This document shows positions 1 through 7,838 of a DNA stretch of 64,000 nucleotides, in pieces. Each line of letters opens with the position of its first letter. Position 1 is the first letter of the stretch. Both the position numbers and the translations under genes were made by a program. This stretch comes from Candidatus Zymogenaceae bacterium. Its GTDB lineage: Bacteria; Desulfobacterota; Zymogenia; Zymogenales; Zymogenaceae. The notes under the pieces were generated by a model, which saw only the letters and a program-made list of their open reading frames with translations, did no database searches and was not told the origin of the DNA. Location: assembly GCA_016931225.1 (NCBI GenBank), contig JAFGFE010000010.1, forward strand, positions 1 through 64,000, given 5' to 3'.

Positions 1-133
<133 letters not shown>

Positions 134-141
134 AATTAATA

Positions 142-170
142 AAAAAAGGCCGGTATCATCCGGCCTTTTC
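142..170. terminator. Rho-independent terminator, bidirectional
   Basis: A GGCCGG/CCGGCC stem at 148-153 and 160-165 with a 6-nt loop is flanked by seven A on the left and four T on the right. It can terminate from either side and is strongest on the minus strand, where seven T follow the stem. Confidence 0.75.
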
Positions 171-333
171 GCATGCGGATGCGGCAAAACGTAAGGGTTG
201 GCGAAAAAACCGACCCTCTCTCACTCGATGGGGACTCCACGCAAAAAGGGCGAAAAAGTACAGGCGGAACAAGGGGAGAAGATATCACGGATTAGAACTT
301 GAAAAGGCTTGATGTATGGGCTTTCAGGGCATA

Positions 334-378
334 AAAAAAGGAGGGAAAGGGTTTTGTCCCTTATCCTCCGTTTTTGGC
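334..378 (-). terminator. Rho-independent terminator of the GNAT gene, bidirectional
   Basis: A long imperfect hairpin (GGAGG..AAGGG paired with CCCTT..CCTCC, loop about 5 nt) has seven T after it on the minus strand and five T after it on the plus strand. It lies about 80 bp beyond the stop of the minus-strand GNAT gene and probably ends that transcript. The rest of 171-455 shows nothing gene-like. Confidence 0.75.
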
Positions 379-455
379 TTCTTTCCCGTGACGGGCCGGA
401 CCAACCTGGCCCGATGTCGGTCTGTTTGGCGGAAGGTGAAAGAAAAACTATTTGT

Positions 456-968
456 TCATATGGTACGGGTATAAAGCAGATGGAGCATGTCTTTGTTTTT
501 ATAGTACCTGATAAACTGTTTCTTAATAGACATGCCAAGCCTTTCCGCCACCTTTCTTGAAGCAGTATTTTCCGGTCTAATTTGTGCTGTAATTTCTCTT
601 AGATGCAAGACATTAAAAGCATAATCAATACAAGCGGAGGCAGCTTCAAAGGCATACCCGTTTCCCCAATGCGACTTTTTGTAAATGTAGCCGATCCCAA
701 CATAGTTTTCATTGTCTGCTTCTTCAGAAATTAGCCCGGTAACACCAATTAACCTGTCGGATGTTTTTTCTATTACTGCCCAATAACTATACCCATCCCT
801 ATCATATCTCATAATATTTTCATCAATCCATTGAATAACTTCTTCATCAGAAAAAGCATGTTCCCAAGCGTACATAACATCAATATCTTGTAAAATTGAG
901 CCAATAGATTTGTAGTCATCTGTGTGTATTTCCCGCAAGCACAAACGTGACGTTTCCAAAATCACCAT
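456..968 (-). CDS. GNAT-family N-acetyltransferase, RimJ/RimL type
   Basis: This is a 170-residue protein of the size and layout of RimJ/RimL-like GNAT acetyltransferases, which move an acetyl group from acetyl-CoA to an amine. The N-terminus has the typical ETSRLCLREIHTDD start. The acetyl-CoA loop region is around residues 95-110 (KKSHWGNGYAFEA), followed by the ASRKVAERLGM segment near the C-terminus. The start is supported by GGAAGGTG upstream of the ATG. The substrate (ribosomal protein, antibiotic or small amine) cannot be told. The gene is visibly AT-rich and uses AT-ending codons unlike the GC-rich genes around it. It lies on the 3' side of a tRNA gene, which suggests horizontal acquisition. 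Confidence 0.85.
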   Translation of the reverse strand: MVILETSRLCLREIHTDDYKSIGSILQDIDVMYAWEHAFSDEEVIQWIDENIMRYDRDGYSYWAVIEKTSDRLIGVTGLISEEADNENYVGIGYIYKKSHWGNGYAFEAASACIDYAFNVLHLREITAQIRPENTASRKVAERLGMSIKKQFIRYYKNKDMLHLLYTRTI

Positions 969-1035
969 ACCAAAATTTCACCTTCCAATATAATATTCAT
1001 TCACCTTATATCTCATGCACTAAATTATATACCCA

Positions 1036-1071
1036 TAAAAACAAGAGGACAAGCATAGTCGCCCGTCCTCT
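1036..1071 (-). terminator. Terminator downstream of tRNA-Leu
   Basis: Read on the minus strand, AGAGGAC and GTCCTCT form a 7-bp stem around a 14-nt loop, followed by TTGTTTTT. It lies about 85 bp after the 3' end of the tRNA and probably ends its primary transcript, between the tRNA and the GNAT gene. Confidence 0.6.
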
Positions 1072-1095
1072 CAATCTCATTCCAGATATAGCACA

Positions 1096-1145
1096 AATCC
1101 GAACCCCTCGCCGACAGGTTCTCCCTGTCTTTGGTGGTTCGGATT
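1096..1145. repeat. Long perfect inverted repeat next to tRNA
   Basis: A 10-bp perfect inverted repeat (AATCCGAACC at 1096-1105 and GGTTCGGATT at 1136-1145) encloses a second hairpin (GACAGG 1113-1118 and CCTGTC 1124-1129). It begins 10 bp after the tRNA CCA end in the direction of tRNA transcription, so the tRNA precursor would carry it as a structured trailer. No T tract follows, so it is not itself a terminator. Its role is unknown. Confidence 0.5.
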
Positions 1146-1154
1146 ATATTCGTT

Positions 1155-1241
1155 TGGTGCCGAAGGCGGGAGTCGAACCCGCACAGGCGTACACCCACTA
1201 GACCCTGAACCTAGCGCGTCTACCAGTTCCGCCACTTCGGC
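1155..1241 (-). tRNA. tRNA-Leu (anticodon CAG)
   Basis: The minus strand folds as a class II tRNA. The acceptor stem is GCCGAAG/CTTCGGC with an encoded ACCA end. The anticodon stem-loop has loop TTCAGGG, giving anticodon CAG, which reads CUG leucine codons. There is a long variable arm as expected for tRNA-Leu, and the T arm is GCGGG-TTCGACT-CCCGC. It is 87 nt long including CCA. It is the only RNA gene found in the window. Confidence 0.95.
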
Positions 1242-1358
1242 ATTTTTTTACTTTTTCGCCTTCTTTCCCTTTTTACCCACCCCTTTTTAGGTTGAAAATG
1301 ACAAGTTTTAAGAGTATACTTTTTTAATTTTCGTGTCAAGGAAAAAGAACCGACGACC

Positions 1359-2282
1359 ATGCACATCATCAATTGGCACAGGGATTATCGGGCGCCCTTC
1401 GATCGAACGGTGCTTGCCATCGGCAACTTCGACGGCGTCCACCGGGGGCACACGGCCATACTCGAGCGGGTGGTGGATCGGGCCGAGCGGGAAGACGCAC
1501 AACCCGCGATCCTGACGTTTCATCCCCACCCCAGAAAGATTTTCACCGGGGAGGAGCCGCTCCTAATCACCGATTTTGACGAGAAGATGCACCTGATCGA
1601 ACAACAGGGTATCAGTGCCGTCTTCGTGGTGGGGGAGGACCGGACCTTTTACCGGATGAGTCCCCGGGAGTTTTCCCGGCGGGTACTCCGTGAAAGCCTC
1701 TCGGTCGTTCATGTCTTTGTGGGCTATGATTTTTCCTTCGGTAAAAACCGGATCGGCGATATCGACGACCTGAATGTTCAGGGTAAGAAGCTGGGATTTG
1801 CGGTGGAAAAGGTGGAGGAGGTAACATTGGATGGGATGCCGGTGAGCTCGACGGAGATACGCCGGCTCATCGGCGACGGCGCCGTGGACCGGGCGGCACA
1901 GCTTCTGGGCAGGGAGTACACCATGAGGGGCGAGGTGATACACGGGATGGATCGGGGACGAAGTCTCTTGGGATTTCCCACCGCCAATGTCGATTTCACT
2001 ACCCGCCTCGTCCCGGCGGACGGGGTGTACGCGGTCCGGGTGATTCGGGACGGGATGGAGTATCCCGCGGTGGCGAACCTGGGCAATAATCCGACGTTCT
2101 CCGATGTCGGGTTGTCTTTAGAGGTATTTATCCTCGACTTCGTCGAAGACCTCTACGGCGAGGTGATCGAGGTATCCTTTGTCCGGCGCATCCGGGGTGA
2201 GCGGGCCTTTTCCGGTCCCGAGGAGCTCATCGCCCGGATCGTGATGGACGTGCGTGAGGCACGGGAAATCCTCGGCTCATGA
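1359..2282 (+). CDS. ribF: Bifunctional riboflavin kinase / FMN adenylyltransferase
   Basis: RibF makes FMN from riboflavin and then FAD from FMN in the cytoplasm. The 307 residues match the family length. The N-terminal nucleotidyltransferase domain carries GNFDGVHRGH at 22-31. A second adenylyltransferase motif, SSTEIRRLI, lies near 168. The C-terminal flavokinase domain starts near residue 190 with the GFPTAN signature around 206-211. The stop overlaps the next start as ATGA, so the two genes are translationally coupled. No FMN riboswitch was seen in the short upstream region. Confidence 0.97.
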   Translation: MHIINWHRDYRAPFDRTVLAIGNFDGVHRGHTAILERVVDRAEREDAQPAILTFHPHPRKIFTGEEPLLITDFDEKMHLIEQQGISAVFVVGEDRTFYRMSPREFSRRVLRESLSVVHVFVGYDFSFGKNRIGDIDDLNVQGKKLGFAVEKVEEVTLDGMPVSSTEIRRLIGDGAVDRAAQLLGREYTMRGEVIHGMDRGRSLLGFPTANVDFTTRLVPADGVYAVRVIRDGMEYPAVANLGNNPTFSDVGLSLEVFILDFVEDLYGEVIEVSFVRRIRGERAFSGPEELIARIVMDVREAREILGS

Positions 2283-3310
2283 AACTGGACTGGAAATTTT
2301 ACCTGGGGCTCGGTATCGGGGCCTTTTTTTTGTATCTCGCCCTGCGAAGGCTCGATTACACAGCCCTGTGGGCGGCCTTTTTCCTCATCCGGTGGCCGAT
2401 AATCGTCCTCTCTGTTTTCCTCTATTACCTCACCTATCTGATCCGCACGATACGCTGGCGATATCTGGCGATGCCCATCAAAAAGATGCGGCTCCGCACG
2501 ATCTTCTCGGCGGTAGCAATCGGCTTCGGGGCCAATAACATGTTTCCCGCCCGCCTGGGTGAGATCATCCGCTGCATCGTGCTGGGGAGGATGGAGCGGG
2601 TCAGGGCGTCGGCGGTTCTGGCGACGGTGGTGGTGGAGCGGCTCTTCGATATGCTGGCGGTGCTCGTGCTTTTGGGGGTGGTGCTTGTGCTGGTGCCCTT
2701 CCCCGGGGAGTACCAGGAGTTTCAGCGGGGTCTTCGGGCCGCCGGGATGGTAAGTCTCGCGGGCGTGATCGGGGTTTTTGTCTTCCTGGTGTTCCTGGGC
2801 CGGGAGAGCCGCTGGGCGAAGGCGTTGCTTGCGTGGGTGACCAGGCCGGTGCCGGAGCGCTGGCGGGGGCGGGCGGAGTCGATGGCTTTATCCTTTGCCG
2901 GGGGCCTGGCGGTTTTGTTTCGAAAGGATCTCTTCATACCGGTGATCGTCACCACACTGCTTCTCTGGTTGACGGTGACGGGTCTCTATTACACGGTCTT
3001 TCTGGCCTTCGGATTTATGCTTCCCATCTCTGCGGCGCTGTTTTTGACGGTGATATTGTGCTTCGCCGTGGCGCTCCCCTCCACCCCCGGCTACATCGGC
3101 CCCTTCCATGCCGCCGCCCGCTATGCCCTGATATTTTTCGGCCTTCCGGCGGAGGAGGCGGTGGGCATGGGTATCGTCATGCACGCGGTCAATTTTCTGC
3201 CGGCCATCGCCGGGGGGTTGTTGTTCATCTGGCTGGATAAGGTGGATATCGGCGAGGTGCACAGGGCCTCGGCCGCCGGCGTGACGCCGGAAAAGGCGGT
3301 CCAAGATTGA
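2279..3310 (+). CDS. Flippase-like integral membrane protein (lysylphosphatidylglycerol synthase TM family)
   Basis: A polytopic membrane protein of 343 residues with about eight hydrophobic segments, of the UPF0104 / LPG_synthase_TM type (TIGR00374-like). The family signatures seen are FGANNMFPARLGEIIR near 86 and a late PSTPGYIGPFHAA segment near 265. Members are usually predicted to move lipids or polyprenyl-linked sugars, but most have no proven substrate. The C-terminal lysyl-transfer domain of MprF is absent. It overlaps ribF by 4 bp. A second member of the family lies at 52698-53672 inside the glycan cluster. Confidence 0.85.
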   Translation: MKLDWKFYLGLGIGAFFLYLALRRLDYTALWAAFFLIRWPIIVLSVFLYYLTYLIRTIRWRYLAMPIKKMRLRTIFSAVAIGFGANNMFPARLGEIIRCIVLGRMERVRASAVLATVVVERLFDMLAVLVLLGVVLVLVPFPGEYQEFQRGLRAAGMVSLAGVIGVFVFLVFLGRESRWAKALLAWVTRPVPERWRGRAESMALSFAGGLAVLFRKDLFIPVIVTTLLLWLTVTGLYYTVFLAFGFMLPISAALFLTVILCFAVALPSTPGYIGPFHAAARYALIFFGLPAEEAVGMGIVMHAVNFLPAIAGGLLFIWLDKVDIGEVHRASAAGVTPEKAVQD

Positions 3311-3314
3311 ATAC

Positions 3315-3350
3315 AGCGGGGGACGGCTACACCGTCCCCCGTTCGATTTT
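3315..3350 (+). terminator. Terminator between convergent genes
   Basis: A 10-bp GC-rich stem (CGGGGGACGG paired with CCGTCCCCCG, loop CTACA) sits between the convergent flippase-like gene and the metallo-beta-lactamase-fold gene. The plus-strand T tract (TTCGATTTT) is interrupted, so it is a moderate intrinsic terminator. Confidence 0.65.
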
Positions 3351-3353
3351 GTC

Positions 3354-4307
3354 TTAGGCTGCGAAAGTGAGTTTCGTGCCGGCCATGTTGAGGATGAATT
3401 TATCCGACATCCGCTCCTCGATGTAGCCGATCGCCTCCCTCCCGGTGCAGTGGGTGGGGATGATGTAGGCCGGATCGAGGGATATGAGATTATCGGCGGT
3501 GGGCTTGATGACCCCGTCGAAATCCGCCCCGTTGAGGTGGAACCCCCCCATGATGACGTGGACATCGCCGATTCCGGTGACTTCTTTGGCGTAGTTGGTG
3601 GTGTTGATGATGCCCGAGTGGGCGCAGCCGGAGAGCACGATCAATCCCTTCCCCTTCAGGTTCGCGACGATGGAGGTGTCATCGGCGATATCGTCCTGGG
3701 TCTCCACGCCGTCCCTCTCAAAGAAGAAGTCGTTTCCCACCCTCTCGAAATCGGTCTTTCTCGGCACCCCCCCCAAAAACAGCATCTGGCCGTCCAACAG
3801 CGGCGTGGGCTCGGATCGCTCCACCGGCTCGAACCCCGCCTTTTTCGCCCGCTCCCGGGTGAAGGAGGGAAAGCCGACCCGGATATCCTCGGTGACTTTC
3901 AGATAACGGGGATTGCGGAAGGCCTCGGGGTGGAGATAGAGGGAGAGACCGGGCTTTTTGATGCGTTTGCCCAGCTCCTCGATGCCGCCGGTGTGGTCAA
4001 GATGTCCGTGGGAGAGCGCCGCCGTCTCCACGACGGAGAGGTCCACACCCAATGCGTCGGCGTTGAATGCGGCGCCGTGTGCGGAAAAGCCGAAATCGAA
4101 GAGCACGCTCCGGGAGACGTCCCCGGACGTGACCGTCACCAGGGACGAAAAGCCGTGTTCGGCTAAAATTGAGTTCTTCACCTCCATGTCTTTGAGGGGC
4201 ATGGCCCGAAGCACGACCTCCGAGTTGTCCCTGAGGATCAGGTCCACGTAGTTGTCCTGGAGGGTGAGAATTTCCACCTTGTCCACTTCTTTGAGAGATA
4301 CGCTCAT
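3354..4307 (-). CDS. Metallo-beta-lactamase-fold hydrolase, COG1237-like
   Basis: A 317-residue MBL-fold protein. The metal-binding signature SHGHLDH is at about 99-105, followed by SGCAHSGI near 227-234, GGFHL near 255 and a late THCTG near 286-290. This pattern and length match the COG1237 group, often annotated as a dihydropterin ribofuranosylaminobenzene-phosphate synthase from methanopterin work. In bacteria the true substrate is generally unknown, so only a metal-dependent hydrolase is claimed. It is the last gene of the minus-strand unit running from porG, 15 bp after the M20 peptidase gene. Confidence 0.85.
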   Translation of the reverse strand: MSVSLKEVDKVEILTLQDNYVDLILRDNSEVVLRAMPLKDMEVKNSILAEHGFSSLVTVTSGDVSRSVLFDFGFSAHGAAFNADALGVDLSVVETAALSHGHLDHTGGIEELGKRIKKPGLSLYLHPEAFRNPRYLKVTEDIRVGFPSFTRERAKKAGFEPVERSEPTPLLDGQMLFLGGVPRKTDFERVGNDFFFERDGVETQDDIADDTSIVANLKGKGLIVLSGCAHSGIINTTNYAKEVTGIGDVHVIMGGFHLNGADFDGVIKPTADNLISLDPAYIIPTHCTGREAIGYIEERMSDKFILNMAGTKLTFAA

Positions 4308-4322
4308 GATTTACTCCTTTTT

Positions 4323-5645
4323 TTACCGCCCGCACAGGTCGAGGACGATATCCGTCATGATGTTCGAGCCGTTGATGACGTTTTCAATCGAAATCTTCTC
4401 ATCGATGCCATGAATCATCGAGATGACATCGGAGAGCGGCACCAGGGCGGGCATGACGCCGTATGTGGGTATGCCGATTTTCCTGAAAAACCGCGAATCG
4501 GAGCACCCCGTCAAGAGCGACGGGGTGATGACGGCGTCGGGCAGATATCGTTCCATGACACGGACGATGGTTTCATATTCATCGGTATTAAAGGGGGATT
4601 CGTTGGCCACCGAGGTGTCGAGGTATGACACGTCGATACCGACATCATTCAGAAGCTTGGTTACGGCGGCCATGAACTCCTCCACGCCCTCCCCCGGCAG
4701 CAGGCGGCAGTCCAGATGCGCCTCGGCCCGGGAGGGGATGGTGTTGGTCTTGTCTCCCGAGTGCATGACCGTCAGGCTGATGGTGTTCTTCAGTTGAGCG
4801 GAGATCATGGGATTGAAAAGAAGCGATGAGTCCTTCAGGTTTTGTATCAGGGTGTCCGCATCGCCGTCCTTTTGATACTCCGCCAAAAAGGGCCACCCCT
4901 CGGCGAGATTTTTGAAATAGGCGGCCACCGCCGGCTTGACGTCGTAGTCGGTCCCCCGCTCGAGCACCCGGTTCACCGCCCGGGTCAATCGCTCCAGGGC
5001 GTTTTCGCCGTGGGGGGCGGAGCCGTGGCCCGGGGGACCGGTGACCGAGAGCTTCAGCCAGCACAGCCCCTTTTCCGCCGTGGCGATGGTCATCAGGGGC
5101 CGTCCGGCCAATAGATCCGTGATGCCCATCCCCCCCTCGTTGAGAACGATCCCCGCCTCGAAATCATCCCTGTGGTTTTCAATCAAGTATCCCGCGCCGT
5201 AGTTACCGGCCATCTCCTCGTCGGCGCAGGCCAGAAACACGACGTCTCTCGTCGGCTCGATCTTCTTCCGCTTGAGGTGAAGCAGCGCCATAAGCAGCAT
5301 GATGCCCTGGCCCTTTGTATCCAGCGCCCCCCGGCCCGTGACAAAGCCGTCGATGATCTTCCCGCCGAAGGGGTCGAAGCTCCATTCGCTCTTGTCCGCG
5401 GGAACCACGTCGATGTGGGTCATGAGGATAAGCGGTTTTTTCTCCCCCGTACCGGGGAGGTGCGCCCTGATGGACGCCCGCCCCGCCTCGGGCTCATAGA
5501 TTTTGTAATCGATGCCCTCGGCCGTGAAGAGCTCCGAGAGGAAATCGACGGCGACCCGCTCGTTGCCGGGGGGATTCGTGGTGTTGATCTTGATATAGTC
5601 CGACAGGAGTCGAACCGCTTCGTGGTCTGAGTCGTGCGTGCTCAT
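4323..5645 (-). CDS. M20-family metallopeptidase / deacylase
   Basis: A 440-residue di-zinc hydrolase of the M20 (ArgE/DapE/CPG2) family. Metal and catalytic motifs are MTHIDVVP (His and Asp near 77-79), GRGALDTKG (bridging Asp near 109), ADEEMAG (general base Glu near 143-144) and the dimerisation-domain start GHGSAPHGENA near 216. The family cleaves N-acyl amino acids, dipeptides or related amides, and the substrate is not readable from sequence. It lies between porB and the MBL-fold gene on the same strand, so it may release amino acids whose keto acids the oxidoreductase uses. That link is inference. Confidence 0.88.
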   Translation of the reverse strand: MSTHDSDHEAVRLLSDYIKINTTNPPGNERVAVDFLSELFTAEGIDYKIYEPEAGRASIRAHLPGTGEKKPLILMTHIDVVPADKSEWSFDPFGGKIIDGFVTGRGALDTKGQGIMLLMALLHLKRKKIEPTRDVVFLACADEEMAGNYGAGYLIENHRDDFEAGIVLNEGGMGITDLLAGRPLMTIATAEKGLCWLKLSVTGPPGHGSAPHGENALERLTRAVNRVLERGTDYDVKPAVAAYFKNLAEGWPFLAEYQKDGDADTLIQNLKDSSLLFNPMISAQLKNTISLTVMHSGDKTNTIPSRAEAHLDCRLLPGEGVEEFMAAVTKLLNDVGIDVSYLDTSVANESPFNTDEYETIVRVMERYLPDAVITPSLLTGCSDSRFFRKIGIPTYGVMPALVPLSDVISMIHGIDEKISIENVINGSNIMTDIVLDLCGR

Positions 5646-5720
5646 TATCGATACTCCTTTTGTCAGGCGGCCATATGTTGTACCATGGTGTGGATGTGTG
5701 TATCCTGTTGGCCCCCGATA

Positions 5721-6617
5721 CTACGGGACGGAAACGTCCGCCGTTTTCATGAGCCGTTCCCATCTTTCATTTACCCACCGCTGGATTTCGGCGATCTCGT
5801 CTTTCGACATGCCGGAAAACCGCCCCTGTATTGAGAGGTACTCGGCCAGGGGAATCCGGGGCTCCGGGAGATACGTGATGGTGGTCCGCTCGCCGTTTTC
5901 TATTTCAATCAGCGGAAAGACGCCCGTCTCCACCGCCAGGCGGGCCGCGGTGATGGTCATGTCCGACGGCATGCGCCAGCCCGTGGGGCAGGCCACCAGA
6001 ATGTGGAGAAACCGGGTGCCGGTGATGTGTTTCGCCTTTTCGACCTTGGCCGTAAGATCGTCGGGAAAGGCGATGGAGGCGCTGGCGGCGTAGGGGATGC
6101 CGTGGGCGGCCATGATGGCCAGGATATCCTTCTTGTGCATGCTCTCCCCCGCGGGACTCGTGGTGGTCCGGGCGAACCGGGGGGTGGCGGAGCTCCGCTG
6201 GTTGCCGGTGTTCATGTACGCCTCGTTGTCGTAGCAGACGTAGATGATATCCTCGTTTCGCTCGGCGGCGCCGGAGAGGGCCTGGAGCCCGATGTCGAAC
6301 GTGCCGCCGTCTCCAGCCCAGGAGACCACATGGGCATGTCCCCTGCCGGTGGCCTCCAATCCCGCCTTGAGGCCGGAGGCGATGGCCGCGCCGGTTTCGA
6401 AGGCGGTGTGGACCAGGTTGACGTTCATGGGAGTATGGGGGAAGGCGCCGCTGATGATGGAAAAGCAGCACGCCGGAAGCCCCAGCACGGTGTCCTTCCC
6501 CAGAACGGACAGCACCCACTGCATGGCCAGCGTCGCCCCGCATCCGGGGCACGCCAGGTGTCCCGGGGTGATGTATTGATCGGTTCGTTCGTTTGCCGCT
6601 GTATCCGGTGTCGTCAT
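5721..6617 (-). CDS. porB: 2-oxoacid:ferredoxin oxidoreductase, beta (TPP) subunit
   Basis: The thiamine diphosphate subunit of a pyruvate:ferredoxin-type oxidoreductase, which decarboxylates a 2-oxoacid to acyl-CoA and reduces ferredoxin. The N-terminal CPGCG cluster ligands are at 23-27. The TPP/Mg motif GDGGTFDIG is at 102-110, with the paired DNEAYMNTG at 130-138. The QRSSATP segment that follows is typical of PorB. At 298 residues it has the usual length. It lies 11 bp after porA in the porG-fusion-porA-porB order. Pyruvate is the likeliest substrate by similarity, but branched or other oxoacids cannot be excluded. Confidence 0.92.
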   Translation of the reverse strand: MTTPDTAANERTDQYITPGHLACPGCGATLAMQWVLSVLGKDTVLGLPACCFSIISGAFPHTPMNVNLVHTAFETGAAIASGLKAGLEATGRGHAHVVSWAGDGGTFDIGLQALSGAAERNEDIIYVCYDNEAYMNTGNQRSSATPRFARTTTSPAGESMHKKDILAIMAAHGIPYAASASIAFPDDLTAKVEKAKHITGTRFLHILVACPTGWRMPSDMTITAARLAVETGVFPLIEIENGERTTITYLPEPRIPLAEYLSIQGRFSGMSKDEIAEIQRWVNERWERLMKTADVSVP

Positions 6618-6628
6618 GATTGACTCGT

Positions 6629-7780
6629 CTATTTCTTCATGCCCAGAAAGAAAGGTTGGGGTGTATCCTTCGTTTTTTCAAGCCCACGGATCGCCTCACA
6701 TATCAGGTCGACGGTGATATCCCGCCCCCCCAGCCCCGCCACGGCGCCGATTACCCGGGGACGTTTGTTCGCATCGTAGAGGGCGGCGCGGATCTCCTGG
6801 GCCAGGGGGCCGCCCTGCCCCGGGATGACGCTCTTGTCCAGGACAAACACCGTGGACACCCCCGAGACGGCGTCCGTGATCAGCTCTGAGGGGAAGGGCC
6901 TGAAAGTCCGCACCTTGAGCATGCCGACCGGCGTCTTTTCTTCCCGAAGCCGATCCACCGCCGCCCGTATTGTTCCGCACACCGCCCCGCAGGCGGCGAT
7001 GATGGTCTCGGCGCCGTCAGTCCGGTAGGTCTCGATAGAGCTGTAGCTCCGGCCGAAGATCTCCTTGAACCGTCGGTTTTCCTCGTCGATGACCGTTAAC
7101 GCACGGCGGGCGGCGTCGAACTGGCGATACTTCACCTCGGTGAAGTGATCCGGCGCCACCACCGGCGAGAAGGCCCGGGGGGAGTCCAGATCGATGGCGT
7201 GGGGGTTGTTGAGCGGCGGGAGAAACCGATCCGCCGTCATCTCATCGGGCACATCCACCGCTTCCGTGGTATGGGAGAGGATGAAGGCGTCGAGGATGAT
7301 CATGGCCGGTGTAAATACCCGTTCCGCCACGGCATAGGCAAGAAGCACGGAATCGACGCAGTCCTGGTTGTCCTCGCAGTAAAACTGGAGCCAGCCCGTA
7401 TCCCGCTGGGACATGGAATCGGACTGATCGTTCCAGATATTCCAGGGGGCGCCCAGGGTGCGGTTGACGCAGGCCATAACGATGGGGAGGCGTCCCCCGG
7501 CGGCCCAATGCAGCAGCTCGTGCATCAGGGCCAGACCCTGGGAGGATGTGGCGGTGAAGGTTCGGGCGCCGGCGGTGGCGGCGCCGATGCACGCGGCCAT
7601 GGCCGAATGCTCGCTTTCAACCTTGATGTAGCGGGCGTCCATGGTCCCGTCGGAGGCGAACTGGGCCAACAGTTCCGATATGTGTGTCTGGGGGGTGATG
7701 GGGTAGGCGGGGATGACCTGGACACGGGAGCGCAGCACCCCCATCGACACGGCATGGTTCCCCTCCAAAAGTTGTTTCAT
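6629..7780 (-). CDS. porA: 2-oxoacid:ferredoxin oxidoreductase, alpha subunit
   Basis: The alpha subunit binds the oxoacid and shapes the TPP site. The N-terminus GNHAVSMG, then PAYPITPQTHISE, ESEHSAMAAC and TSSQGLALMHE are family hallmarks, and NRTLGAPWNIWNDQSDSMSQRDTGW is close to PorA proteins of pyruvate oxidoreductases. The C-terminal third holds the transketolase-like domain II. I chose the internal ATG at 7780, since AGAGGCGAG lies just ahead of it and the family begins there. An in-frame ATG at 7816 would add 12 unlikely residues. The product is 383 residues, normal for PorA. Confidence 0.92.
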   Translation of the reverse strand: MKQLLEGNHAVSMGVLRSRVQVIPAYPITPQTHISELLAQFASDGTMDARYIKVESEHSAMAACIGAATAGARTFTATSSQGLALMHELLHWAAGGRLPIVMACVNRTLGAPWNIWNDQSDSMSQRDTGWLQFYCEDNQDCVDSVLLAYAVAERVFTPAMIILDAFILSHTTEAVDVPDEMTADRFLPPLNNPHAIDLDSPRAFSPVVAPDHFTEVKYRQFDAARRALTVIDEENRRFKEIFGRSYSSIETYRTDGAETIIAACGAVCGTIRAAVDRLREEKTPVGMLKVRTFRPFPSELITDAVSGVSTVFVLDKSVIPGQGGPLAQEIRAALYDANKRPRVIGAVAGLGGRDITVDLICEAIRGLEKTKDTPQPFFLGMKK

Positions 7781-7838
7781 ATGTTGCTCGCCTCTGGTGG
7801 TCAAATCCGGCCGCATCCCACACGAAGATCGTGGGGGA

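Noticed and set aside
1242-1358. FMN riboswitch upstream of ribF
   Set aside because: The gap is short and shows no RFN-element sequence. ribF is not known to need it here.
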